A DNA stretch of 33,934 nucleotides from Planctomycetota bacterium (GTDB lineage Bacteria > Planctomycetota > UBA1135 > GCA-002686595), in NCBI GenBank assembly GCA_009691855.1, contig SIAI01000007.1, positions 1-33,934 on the forward strand, given 5' to 3'. The notes under the pieces are model-generated. The model did no database searches. It was given only the letters and a program-made list of their open reading frames with translations, and had not been told where the DNA came from. Positions 15,500 to 24,583 of the stretch are shown here, in pieces (the stretch's first letter is position 1; each line of letters begins with the position of its first letter). A program made the translations under genes and the position numbers.

Positions 15500-17431
15500 A
15501 TGCACACACCCCTTCCGCGACTGACCCAGCCCCTCGTGCGCGATCGTCTGGCGGATGGAACGCGCGGGCCGCAGCGGCCAACGAGCTGGGACGAGGCCAT
15601 GGCGCGCGCCGCGGCCGGCCTCGTGGCCAGCAAGCAGCGCCACGGGCCGAGCTCGGTCGGCCTCTTCTCGTGCTCGAAGACGACCAACGAGGTGAACTAT
15701 CTCGCGCAGAAGTTCCTGCGCGTCGCCATCGGCTCGAACAACATCGACTCGTGTAACCGGACCTGACACGCGCCCAGCGTCGTCGGTCTGGCGACGGTCT
15801 TTGGTGCGGGTGGCGGGACGAGCTCTTACAAGGAGGCGGAGGAGACGGACGTGCTCTTCCTGTGGGGCTCGAACGCGCGCGAGACGCACCCGATTTTCTT
15901 CCACCACGTGCTGAAGGGCCTGCGCCGCGGAGCGCGCTTGTTCACCGTCGATCCGCGGCGCACGAGCTCGGCCGAGTGGGCGGATGAGTGGCTGGCGCTC
16001 GAGGTCGGCGGTGACATCGCGCTCTCCAACGGCATGGCGCGCGTGATCCTCGACGAGGGGCTCGAGAACCGTGCCTTCATCGCTCGTGCGACGTCGGGCT
16101 TCGAGGCCTACCGCGCGCAGCTGCTGACGCACTATCCGCTGGAGCGCTGCGCGCGCGAGAGCGGCGTCCCGGCCGAGCAGATCCGGCGCGTGGCGCGCGC
16201 CTTCGCGCAGGCCGAGCGCGCGATGATCTGCTGGACGCTGGGCATCACCGAGCACCACAACGCGGTCGACAACGTGCTGGCGCTGATCAACCTCGCGCTC
16301 TTGACCGGCCACGTGGGCAAGTGGGGCTCGGGGCTCAATCCGCTGCGCGGCCAGAACAACGTGCAGGGCGGCGGCGACATGGGCGCGCTGCCGCACAAGC
16401 TGACCGGCTTCCAGGACGTCGAGGACGACGCGCTGCGCGCCAAGTTCGAGCGCCTGTGGGGGGCCAAGATCCCGCCCAAGAAGGGCTGGCACCTGACCGA
16501 GATGTTCGCGGCCATGGGCCGGCGCGAGCTGACCGCGCTGTACGTGATCGGCGAGAACCCGGCGCAGTCGGAGGCCGACTCGACGCACGCGCTGGCGAGC
16601 CTCGACGGGCTCGAGCACCTGGTGGTGCAGGATCTGTTCCTGACCAAGACCGCGAAGATGGCGGACGTCGTGCTCCCGGCCAGCGCGAGCTTCGCCGAGG
16701 CCGAGGGCACGGTCACGAACAGCGAGCGCCGCGTGCAGCGCGTGCGCCGCGCCGTGGCGCCTCCGGCGGGCGCGCGCGACGACATCGCGATCCTGTGCGA
16801 GCTCGCGCGGCGTTGCGGGTGTGACCTCGGCGATCCGAGCGCGGAAGAACTGTGGAACGAGCTCCGTCAGGTCTCGCCGATGCACGCAGGCATGAGCTAC
16901 GCGCGCCTCGAAGCCCTGGGCGGGATCCAGTGGCCGTGCCCCGACGATGCGCACCCCGGCACGCCCTCGCTGCACACGCGCCTGTGGCAGGAGCCGCTCG
17001 TCGGTCCGCGCACGCCGTTCCATGCGGTCGAGCACGAGGCGCCCGTGGACACGCTCGATGCCGAGTTCCCGCTGCGCCTGACCACCGGCCGGCGCCTGGA
17101 GTCGTTCAACACCGGCGTGCAGTCGCAGAGCTATGACTCGCCGCTGCGCCGCGGCGAGACGATCGACGTCTCGCCCGCGGACGCCGCGCGCCTGGAGCTG
17201 GTCGAGGGCGAGCGCGTGCGCGTCTCCTCGCGCCGCGGCGCGGTCGAGGCGCCCGTGCGCATCGACCCGAGGCTGCGCGCGGGACTGGTGTTCATGACCT
17301 TCCACTTCCCCGACCAGGTGGACACGAACACGCTCACCATCGACGCCACCGATCCGAAGTCGGGCACGGCCGAGTTCAAGGCCGCGGCGGTGCGCATCGA
17401 GAAGCTGGTTGCGGCGGCCGGCGCGCGCTGA
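15500..17431 (+). CDS. fdhA: Formate dehydrogenase catalytic subunit, selenocysteine-containing, lacking the N-terminal [4Fe-4S] domain
   Basis: A 643-residue molybdopterin oxidoreductase, read through an in-frame TGA at codon 89. The context N-I-D-S-C-N-R-T-U-H-A-P-S-V matches formate dehydrogenases (N-V-D-C-C-A-R-V-U-H-G-P-S-V in E. coli FdhF). Other family marks are the His next to Sec, active-site Arg283 in N-P-L-R-G-Q-N-N-V-Q-G, G-I-T-E-H-H near 248, and a C-terminal dinucleotide-binding domain (about 520-643). It should oxidise formate to CO2 at a Mo or W bis-MGD centre. The usual N-terminal C-x2-C-x3-C...C domain is missing: an in-frame TGA at 15443 and no other start codon fix the N-terminus at ATG 15500, just where that domain would end. 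The missing part is at the C-terminus of the gene at 29941-30939. No fdhD or sel genes are nearby. Confidence 0.9.
15764..15766 (+). other. Selenocysteine codon (UGA recoded)
   Basis: TGA at codon 89 of the formate dehydrogenase gene falls exactly at the position of the Mo/W-binding Sec or Cys. The same frame stays open with strong family similarity on both sides, and a SECIS-like hairpin begins 11 nt after it. Confidence 0.9.
15778..15796 (+). promoter_or_regulatory. Bacterial SECIS element
   Basis: Just inside the coding sequence, CGTCGTC (15778-15784) pairs with GGCGACG (15790-15796), including one G-U pair, around the apical loop GGTCT. The stem starts 11 nt after the UGA. The E. coli fdhF SECIS has the same GGUCU sequence at its apex and the same spacing, and the loop G and U are known to contact SelB there. 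Confidence 0.85.
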
Positions 17432-17498
17432 GGGGCACGCGGGCATCAAGCTCGGCCGCATTCCGACCGAGAAGAGAGTCCCAACGGAGCTCTCTTCC

Positions 17499-18314
17499 AT
17501 GCCGAACACCGCCGGCCGAGTCGACCAACTTCCCGCCACCAGCGCCTCGAGCACGTTTCGCGAGCTCCTGAGCAAGGCCGACGTGCGCGCGGCGATGGCC
17601 TCGGACTCGGTGCCGCTGCCGCTGCCCGAGGATCGCGAGGGCTATCACGCCGATCGGCACCTCGACTACTGGCTCTCGGGCTTCAAGGATGCGCAGCACC
17701 TGCTCGAGCAGGTGCACCTGCCGGCGCGCGGCGTGCGCCACCTCGACCTCGGCGGCTGCACCGGCCGCGTCGCGCGTCACGTGGCGACGCTGCGGCCCGA
17801 GTGGGAGGTGACGCTGGCCGACATCAACCCGGCCTACGTGCAGTGGGTCGGCAAGCACGCCGCGGGCAAGTACAAGGCAATACAGACGAACCCCGAGCCG
17901 CCGCTGCCCTTCGGCGCGCGTTCGCTCGATCTCGTCTCGGCCTACTCGGTCTTCTCGCACATCGACCACAACGACGAGGCCTGGCTGGCCGAGCTCGCGC
18001 GCGTGCTCAAGCCCGGTGGCTTCGCCTACCTGACGATCCTGGACGAGGCCTCGTGGGAGTACACGCGCACGCACGACTGGTTCGCCCAGTCCATGTCGCG
18101 CAGCGGCAAGGAGCAGGAGTTCCTGCGCAAGCTCGCCGCCGGCGGCATCCCCGAGGAGAAGTACGTCGTCGTCAACTCCGACAACGAGGCCTACAACTGC
18201 TGCGTGTTCCTGCGCCGCGCGTACGTCGAGCGCGTGTGGTCGAAGTACTTCAAGAAGCTGCGCTTCGACGTCGGCGGGCACGAGTACCAGACGATCGTCG
18301 TGGCCAGCAACTGA
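17499..18314 (+). CDS. Class I SAM-dependent methyltransferase
   Basis: A 271-residue protein. Motif I is H-L-D-L-G-G-C-T-G-R (81-90), the acidic end of strand 2 is L-A-D-I-N-P (106-111), and the motif IV region is S-L-D-L-V-S-A-Y-S-V-F-S-H-I (142-155), followed by A-R-V-L-K-P-G-G (167-174), the usual post-motif of Methyltransf_11/25-like enzymes. The substrate is unknown. ATG 17499 is preferred over the upstream in-frame start at 17409, which overlaps the end of the formate dehydrogenase gene; a GGAG lies about 10 nt upstream. It begins 67 nt after that gene and could be co-transcribed, although no functional link is evident. Confidence 0.85.
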   Translation: MPNTAGRVDQLPATSASSTFRELLSKADVRAAMASDSVPLPLPEDREGYHADRHLDYWLSGFKDAQHLLEQVHLPARGVRHLDLGGCTGRVARHVATLRPEWEVTLADINPAYVQWVGKHAAGKYKAIQTNPEPPLPFGARSLDLVSAYSVFSHIDHNDEAWLAELARVLKPGGFAYLTILDEASWEYTRTHDWFAQSMSRSGKEQEFLRKLAAGGIPEEKYVVVNSDNEAYNCCVFLRRAYVERVWSKYFKKLRFDVGGHEYQTIVVASN

Positions 18315-18347
18315 CGAGCAGGGAGGCGTCGGCCCCGCTCTGCCGGG

Positions 18348-19709
18348 TTACGGCACGATCTGGATGCGCGAGACCCACGTCGTTGGCTGTGTCGTGCGGA
18401 ACTCCCCGTGGCCCCAGAACACCCCCAGCTCGAATGGATCGGCCTGCGTGGTGCTGTAATCCACCCACGAGCCGATCGGGTGCGGCGTGGAGCTGACCCG
18501 CAGGGTCGGTAGATACGAGACCACCCCCGGCGGATCCACCGCCCGATGCACGCCGTGCATCAAGGAGATGGGCTCGTTGGCTGACACTCGATTGAAGGTC
18601 AGGACGACGTTGCGGAACGCGTCCACGTCGAGCGAGGGATAGAAGGTCGAGATCGGCGCGCCCTGCGAGTCCAGCCCCAGGTTGACCTCTCCGCTCTGCG
18701 CCAACGTGGGCTGCAGCCCCGAAGTGGGCCAGCCATTCATCTGCACCTCGTACCAGCGAGCGAGGGTTCGGTCCGCGCTTCCCTTGCCCACGTTGTGGGT
18801 CGCCCACAGGCTGCCGTGGCGGTACACGGCGTGCTTGAAGGAGCAGCCGGGCTGCGTGAGGAGGCGTATCGCGCTGCCGCCCTGAGGGATGTCCGCCTGA
18901 TAGTGCCAGGTCGGAACCGTGACATTGACCTGGGAGACGATGGGCGTGCCGAGCGCGTCCTGGATCGCGACCAGCCGCATGCGTGCCACGGATCCGAACA
19001 GGGCCTGGGTCCAGACGAGATACTGGGCGGGAGCAGGCTCCAGCGTGCGCACGCTGGCGAAGGTGTACGAACCAAAGAAGTCGTTCAGGAGCAGGGCCTG
19101 GAACGACGGCGTGATCCCGGCCAGCGCCTGGGGCTTGTCGAAGGAGAAGCAATACTTGCCGCGCGTGGCGGCACTGCTCATGTTCTCGAAGCGCGCGAAG
19201 ACATGGATGGCGCCCTCGTCGAAGCCGACGTCAGGGAAGTCGATCTCGTCGCCGAACGACTCCATGTCGATCGCGAACTTGTGCCAGGTACCGTTCGGGT
19301 CGCCGTCATCGGAGACGCTCAGGGTGAGCATGTCCGGGTTGCGCACCAGGGTGACGAGGTAGAAGCGATCGGCGTAGGGGTCGTAGGCGCAGACCGGGTC
19401 GCCGGCGCCCGACCCGAACGGCAGCAGCGAGGGTTGGTCGAGGAACTCCCCCGGGCCGACCAGCCCCTGATCGAAGGTCATTCGCCCGGACTTGGTGAAG
19501 AAGCGCACGCGCTGGTTCACCGCGGCGACGAGGTGATGTCGCCCGACCGCCAGTGCGCAGTCAGCCGTCCATGGATCGGGCATGCCGTGAGCGGCGAAGC
19601 CCGTGGGTTTCAGCAGGTTCGCCGTCGCCGCCTGCCGCTGGGCCCAGGCGCCTTCGGCCCTCAGGACGAGGCCGATCGCGACCGCCGCCATCACGCTGTT
19701 CTGGCCCAT
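18348..19709 (-). CDS. Secreted protein, probable beta-propeller, function unknown
   Basis: A 453-residue protein with a signal peptide (residues 1-23, ending A-W-A-Q). A recognisable N-terminal stretch P-D-P-W-T-A-D-C-A-L-A-V-G-R-H-H (44-59) is followed by blocks rich in aromatic and Asp residues, such as D-P-V-C-A-Y-D-P-Y-A-D-R-F (about 104-116) and D-D-G-D-P-N-G-T-W. This resembles secreted proteins with propeller- or sialidase-like repeats, but no catalytic residues can be named. A moderate ribosome binding site (GAAGGAAC) precedes the ATG. It lies 148 nt downstream of the AraC-family gene on the same strand, so it could be a target or partner of that regulator. Confidence 0.75.
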   Translation of the reverse strand: MGQNSVMAAVAIGLVLRAEGAWAQRQAATANLLKPTGFAAHGMPDPWTADCALAVGRHHLVAAVNQRVRFFTKSGRMTFDQGLVGPGEFLDQPSLLPFGSGAGDPVCAYDPYADRFYLVTLVRNPDMLTLSVSDDGDPNGTWHKFAIDMESFGDEIDFPDVGFDEGAIHVFARFENMSSAATRGKYCFSFDKPQALAGITPSFQALLLNDFFGSYTFASVRTLEPAPAQYLVWTQALFGSVARMRLVAIQDALGTPIVSQVNVTVPTWHYQADIPQGGSAIRLLTQPGCSFKHAVYRHGSLWATHNVGKGSADRTLARWYEVQMNGWPTSGLQPTLAQSGEVNLGLDSQGAPISTFYPSLDVDAFRNVVLTFNRVSANEPISLMHGVHRAVDPPGVVSYLPTLRVSSTPHPIGSWVDYSTTQADPFELGVFWGHGEFRTTQPTTWVSRIQIVP

Positions 19710-19857
19710 GACTCTCGTTCCTTCGGGGGTTCTCGCGGATCGCCTCCGGCCCAGCGACTGCCGCAGAGGGCCGCGCGATCCGTCGTCGAGGATGGAGCAC
19801 GCGCGCGAGCGGCGCTGTCACAACCGTGCTCGGCGCCCGCGTGAGCGAACCCTGTGC

Positions 19858-20772
19858 TCAGCGCAGGCGGGATGGCGCCACGCCGAAGGCGCGTCGGAAG
19901 GCCGCGCTGAAGTGGCTGTGGCTGCTGAAGCCGACCGCATGGGCCACGCGCGTCAGGTCGGCTCCAGGCAAGTACTCGAGCGCCGCGCGCAGACGCGCCT
20001 GCACGAGATACGCATGCAGACTCGAGCCGGTCTCGGCGCGGAAGATGCGCGCCAGGTGGAAGGGGGACACGCCCAGCCGCGCGGCCAGGATGCCCAGCGT
20101 CATGCGCTCGGCGAAGTGGTGCGCGATCGTCCGCTTGGCCTCATCGACCACTTCCTTGCGAGCCAGTCCGGTCGCGGAACGACTGCCGCGCGCCCGGCGT
20201 GCCTCCAGCTGCAGGCTCGCTCGGACCACGGTTCCGACGAGCTCCAGCAAGAGCTCTTCGATCTGCAGTGGATCCGTCGATGGCCCGCGCAACAGCGCAG
20301 AGAACAGCCGCCGCTGCTGCAGGTAGACCTGCGCATCCGTGGGACCCTGGATGCGCGTGAAGAGCCCTTCGCTCTCGGGCGCGGACGGCGCCCAGCGGGC
20401 GAGTACCTCCGCGAGCACGCGGCGTTCGATGGCGATCCAGTCGCTCTTCTCACCCCAGACCCCCAGCGCGACACGCCGGTACAGGCCGCCGGGATTCGCA
20501 AAGACGACGCTGTTGCGGTCGGCGATGACGGTTCCCTTGGGAGTGTGCAGCTCGAACGGCACCCGCGGAAAGACCAGCAGGTGGCGAGCTCCTATCGCGT
20601 TCTCGGTGCGCCACGAGCTGTGTCGGTGCCCGATGCGCTCGCAGCCCAGAGAGGCCCAAGAGTTCTGCCACAGGAGGCGTGACGTTCCCATCTCCGATCG
20701 GGAACCAGGGTCTCTCGAGCGATACAGCACGGTGCCGCGCCTCTTGTCGAACGCGGAGAGCGCGAGACGCAT
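19858..20772 (-). CDS. AraC-family transcriptional regulator
   Basis: A 304-residue protein. The C-terminal part (about 205-304) is a double helix-turn-helix of AraC/XylS type, with M-T-L-G-I-L-A-A-R-L-G-V-S-P-F-H-L-A-R-I-F as the first helix pair and I/V-A-H-A-V-G-F-S-S-H-S-H-F-S-A-A-F as the second. The N-terminal part has P-x-x-P-F-E-L-H-T-P and V-F-A-N-P-G, like the cupin-type sensory domain of this family; its ligand is unknown. ATG 20772 is chosen because AGGAG lies 8 nt upstream on the minus strand. The frame continues to 21708, but that extension is antisense to the beta-helix gene. The promoter region shared with that gene contains a perfect 18-bp palindrome. Confidence 0.88.
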   Translation of the reverse strand: MRLALSAFDKRRGTVLYRSRDPGSRSEMGTSRLLWQNSWASLGCERIGHRHSSWRTENAIGARHLLVFPRVPFELHTPKGTVIADRNSVVFANPGGLYRRVALGVWGEKSDWIAIERRVLAEVLARWAPSAPESEGLFTRIQGPTDAQVYLQQRRLFSALLRGPSTDPLQIEELLLELVGTVVRASLQLEARRARGSRSATGLARKEVVDEAKRTIAHHFAERMTLGILAARLGVSPFHLARIFRAETGSSLHAYLVQARLRAALEYLPGADLTRVAHAVGFSSHSHFSAAFRRAFGVAPSRLR

Positions 20773-20780
20773 CTTACGAG

Positions 20781-20785
20781 CTCCT
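20781..20785 (-). promoter_or_regulatory. Ribosome binding site fixing the AraC gene start
   Basis: AGGAG on the minus strand ends 8 nt before ATG 20772. It supports this start over the much longer open frame. Confidence 0.6.
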
Positions 20786-21008
20786 CGGGTTCTTGGCGGA
20801 AGCGTGACGCCGCCTCGTGAGGCACCGAACGCAGCGGAGTTCCGAGATCCATGGCCACCGGCAGGCGCTGCCGACGCGCAGGTTGTCGTCTCCAGCCTCA
20901 TCCACAGGAGCAACCCCCCTCGATCCACGTTCCCGTTCCGGCCACATCGATCCGTCCTGCCCGAGAGCCTCGGAATGCCGAGCAGGATTCTGACAGCCCA
21001 CTTCGCCG

Positions 21009-21026
21009 CCGTAGCTATAGCTACGG
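21009..21026. promoter_or_regulatory. 18-bp perfect palindrome, candidate operator
   Basis: CCGTAGCTATAGCTACGG is a perfect inverted repeat without a spacer, with an AT-richer centre in a GC-rich region. It lies 154 nt upstream of the beta-helix gene and about 240 nt from the AraC gene start. This is the form of a binding site for a dimeric regulator. AraC proteins usually bind direct or asymmetric sites, so the binding protein may be another one. Confidence 0.5.
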
Positions 21027-21180
21027 TCGTGGCTCGATTGCCGGAGGTACCCGCTCCGCATCGAGTCCACCTTCCTTCCCTGACGACGACCCGGTCTGAA
21101 CCACTTCCGGGGTTCACGGGCATGAAGGGTCGGGCTCGCTTCCCGTCCGCAACGACGATCCCCAGCGATCGGAACTCACC

Positions 21181-22386
21181 ATGCTCCTCGAAGTCCTCTG
21201 CGTCCTCTCCCTCAGCCAAGGCCGAGTCCGCGTCGTCGATGCCGCCGGCGGCCCGGGCACGGATTTCACCAGCCTGCGCGCGGCGACGCTCGCGGCGGAC
21301 GATGGGGACGTCTTGCTCGTGCGCTCGGGCAACTACCCGATCGGCCAGGGACCTCTGCTCGTCGGCAAGGGGCTGACGATCCTCGCCGAGGAGGGCGCGC
21401 AGGTCACCGTGACGCACCTCCAGATCGCGGATCTGCCGGCGACGAGCCAGGTGCTCGTGCGCGGAATCCACGTCCAGTCTGTCAGCGGCGAAGGGCCGCT
21501 CGCGGTCGAGCTCAGCAACAACCAGGGCCCGCTCTGGTTCGAGAGCTTCACGCTGGAGACACCGCTGGCCCTGGATCACGGTCAGGGCGGGGTGCAGTCC
21601 GTCTCCGACGCTGCGCTGGTCTTCGTGCGCAGCCAGCTCCAAGGGCCCAACCCGGCCCCCTTCATCCCCGGGCCGCACTCGCTCTCGTGCATCGGTGGAC
21701 GAACGCACCTATTCGAGACCCGGATCGATGGGACGCGCGTCGATCGGTCCCTGGCCTTTCTTCCAACCGGAGCGCTCGACGTGGTCGGGGGCTTCCTGGA
21801 AGCGTACGGTTGCGAGATCCGCGGCGCGGCGGGTCGCGATGGGTTCCTGTTCCTGTGCCCCGAGAGCGGTTTCGACGGTCTGGTCCTGCGCAGCGCCGCG
21901 CACGCGAAGCTCTTCGATACGCGCCTTTCCGGCGGCGCCGCAGGTGGCGGCACGCCGACCATCAGCTGCACTCCGACCCAGACCGGGCAGGCATCGATCG
22001 TGATCGAGGGCAGCACGCTCGACGTCGCTGCCGGCGCGTCGCGCTCGCTGTCGATCCTCTCTCCGCTGCGCGCGGACGAGACCCTGCAGGTGACGCTCGT
22101 CGGACAGCCCGGCGACTCGGTGTGGATCCGCTACTCGTTGCGCGCGGGTCAGGGTCTGTCCTCGAGCCAGTGGGACGGAGAGCTCTTGCTCGGCGCGCCG
22201 CGCTCGGGGCAGTTCGTCGGGACCATCCCCGCCTCGGGCACGTTGAGCGTGAACGCGCCCGCGCCGGCGCCCTTCGGCGGCAGCGACAGCCTGGTGCTGT
22301 TCGCGCAGGCCGCCTTCCGCTCCAGCAGCGGACGGTTCACGCTCTCCTCGCCGAGCACACTCGTGGTCCTCGATGCGCGCTTCTGA
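21181..22386 (+). CDS. Beta-helix (pectin-lyase-like fold) protein, probably secreted
   Basis: A 401-residue protein. After a short hydrophobic N-terminus (residues 1-12, a possible signal peptide) comes the typical opening of parallel beta-helix proteins: G-T-D-F-T-S-L-R-A-A-T-L-A-A-D-D-G-D-V-L-L-V-R-S-G-N-Y over about residues 26-52, then L-T-I-L-A-E-E-G-A. Hydrophobic and Asn/Gly turn residues alternate to about residue 290. Residues about 300-401 look like a separate beta-rich C-terminal domain. No catalytic residues of pectate lyases can be identified. Its stop overlaps the next gene's first possible start by 14 nt, so the two are probably coupled. Confidence 0.75.
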   Translation: MLLEVLCVLSLSQGRVRVVDAAGGPGTDFTSLRAATLAADDGDVLLVRSGNYPIGQGPLLVGKGLTILAEEGAQVTVTHLQIADLPATSQVLVRGIHVQSVSGEGPLAVELSNNQGPLWFESFTLETPLALDHGQGGVQSVSDAALVFVRSQLQGPNPAPFIPGPHSLSCIGGRTHLFETRIDGTRVDRSLAFLPTGALDVVGGFLEAYGCEIRGAAGRDGFLFLCPESGFDGLVLRSAAHAKLFDTRLSGGAAGGGTPTISCTPTQTGQASIVIEGSTLDVAAGASRSLSILSPLRADETLQVTLVGQPGDSVWIRYSLRAGQGLSSSQWDGELLLGAPRSGQFVGTIPASGTLSVNAPAPAPFGGSDSLVLFAQAAFRSSSGRFTLSSPSTLVVLDARF

Positions 22387-23842
22387 GCTCGGCACTGCGT
22401 CGGGCGTCGTGGCGCGGCGCATCGGTGGGATCTGCGCGCAAACGCTCATGCCCGCCACCGTCTTGGCCGCCGGTCTGCTGTTGATCGGCTCCAGGGGTCT
22501 GGCCCAGGACGCGAGCAAGGAGACCATGGAGCGAGCCGAGTGGTTGCGAAGCTCGGTGGTACCCATCCGCTCCATCGACCCGGGGAACGAGCAGTTCTCT
22601 GACCTGATGCCGTTGAAGAGCGCCATCGGCGATTGTCGCGTGGTCGTGCTCGGCGAGGCGACTCACGGAGACGGGGCGACGTTCCTCGCCAAGACGCGCC
22701 TGATCCGGTTCCTGCATCAGGAGCTGGGCTTCGACGTCCTGGTCTGGGAGAGCGGGATGGGCGAGTGCCGCAGGGTGGGCGAGCTCCTTGCGGACGACCG
22801 GACGCCACTGGCGGACGCGGTCGAGGGAATTGCCAGGCCGTGGTCCGACCCAGCGCAGGTGCGCCCACTGTTCGAGTTTCTGCGCGCCACTTGCACGACG
22901 AAGCGGCCAATCGCGATCGCGGGCGTGGACTGTCAGCTGACCAGCCGACACTCGCAGACACTCCTGTCCGAGGCCGTGCGCAGACTCTTCGCGAAGCTGG
23001 ATCCGAACCCTCTGACGGAGGAGGTCCTGCGCTGGGAACAAACGCTCGAGGTCTACCACGGAGGAAAGCGCTACGCGAAGTCCGTGGCCGAGGCAAACAG
23101 CACCGAGGAGGCCACCGACACCGCGGAGCTGGGTGACGCCTTGCTCGGGGTCGTGACCCTGATCGAAGACCAGCGTAGGCAGCTGGAACAGCGGACCGCG
23201 CCAGAAGAGGTCGAGCTCGTCCGGAGAATGTTCCTGGGCGCCGATTACCAGGTGCGCTTGATGCACGCCACCAACACGAACGGGTCGATCGCGGATGCCG
23301 CCGGGCTGAGCGCCGAGCGCGATCGGCTGATGGGTGAGAACCTCGTGTTCTTGGCGAACCAGGTCTATCACGGACGCAAGCTCATCGTGTGGTGCGCCAC
23401 GAACCACGCGCTCCTCCGCGCCGCCACGATCGTCGATCCCTCCGGACGGGGCCCGAGCCCGTTCAAGGACACGGCCATGATGGGCGAGATCGCCAGGCGC
23501 GCGCTCGGCGATTCGATGTACACGATCGGTTTCACTGCCGGGCACGGTTCGGCGGGCTGGATCTTCGCGCAGGACGCCATGCCGATCCCTCTGGCGGAGC
23601 CGGCGTGGCTCGAGGCGCTCTTTGCCGGCATCCAGAAGCCCTACTCGTTCCTCGACCTTCGGGGATTGCCAGCCGCGCACTGGTTGCGCGAGCCGCAGGT
23701 CATGCGGCCGCTCGGCTACAGCCCAGCGTCGAGCGTCTGGCCCGACCAAATGGACGCGGTGATCTACATCGACGAGATGTTCCGTGCCTCGCGCGACGGG
23801 CTCGCGCCGGCCGGGTATGCGTTGACTCTCGAAGGCGGTTGA
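22373..23842 (+). CDS. Erythromycin-esterase-family protein, exported
   Basis: A 489-residue protein. The family core is clear: L-G-E-A-T-H-G-D-G (93-101, with Glu95 and His98), followed by F-L-x-x-x-L-G-F-D-V-L-V-W-E-S-G-M (Glu126), and later R-D-R-L-M-G-E-N-L and I-V-W-C-A-T-N-H-A. EreA/EreB-type esterases open macrolide lactones, but most family members have other or unknown substrates, so resistance should not be concluded. A hydrophobic segment (27-44, ending G-L-A-Q) is a signal peptide. The first start (ATG 22373) overlaps the beta-helix gene; ATG 22448 would give a tidier signal peptide (M-P-A-T-V-L-A-A). Residues 15-16 are R-R, so Tat export is possible with the longer form. Confidence 0.85.
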   Translation: MRASELGTASGVVARRIGGICAQTLMPATVLAAGLLLIGSRGLAQDASKETMERAEWLRSSVVPIRSIDPGNEQFSDLMPLKSAIGDCRVVVLGEATHGDGATFLAKTRLIRFLHQELGFDVLVWESGMGECRRVGELLADDRTPLADAVEGIARPWSDPAQVRPLFEFLRATCTTKRPIAIAGVDCQLTSRHSQTLLSEAVRRLFAKLDPNPLTEEVLRWEQTLEVYHGGKRYAKSVAEANSTEEATDTAELGDALLGVVTLIEDQRRQLEQRTAPEEVELVRRMFLGADYQVRLMHATNTNGSIADAAGLSAERDRLMGENLVFLANQVYHGRKLIVWCATNHALLRAATIVDPSGRGPSPFKDTAMMGEIARRALGDSMYTIGFTAGHGSAGWIFAQDAMPIPLAEPAWLEALFAGIQKPYSFLDLRGLPAAHWLREPQVMRPLGYSPASSVWPDQMDAVIYIDEMFRASRDGLAPAGYALTLEGG

Positions 23843-24004
23843 ACGAAGCGGTTCGGACTTGGCGCGGACGTGCGGATGGCGGCGCCAGCGCAGGTTTGCC
23901 GCCGTTCCCCGATGTGGCGCGACGTGAAGCCTGCGGCCGCGGAACGAGCTTTGCGCCGGCGCGACAACGCGGACGAGATCTCCGCCCTCCGGCCCCTGCT
24001 GGCC

Positions 24005-24572
<568 letters not shown>

Positions 24573-24583
<11 letters not shown>

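Larger units (their letters stand above)
20773..21180. promoter_or_regulatory. Divergent intergenic region between AraC regulator and beta-helix gene
   Basis: About 400 nt without a convincing gene. It must hold promoters for both directions, but no clear -35/-10 pair can be picked out. Its most striking element is the palindrome at 21009-21026. Two short open frames cross it, without a ribosome binding site or sensible composition. Confidence 0.5.

Noticed and set aside
15500..17431. The formate dehydrogenase as two broken genes or a pseudogene with a nonsense mutation
   Set aside because: The stop lies exactly at the Sec/Cys active-site position, the frame is intact on both sides, and a well-formed SECIS hairpin with the E. 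coli apex sequence follows at the right distance.
14465..17575. A 1036-codon open frame on the minus strand
   Set aside because: It is antisense to the formate dehydrogenase and the end of the membrane-protein gene. It is Arg/Ala/His-rich without motifs, a usual effect of high GC content.
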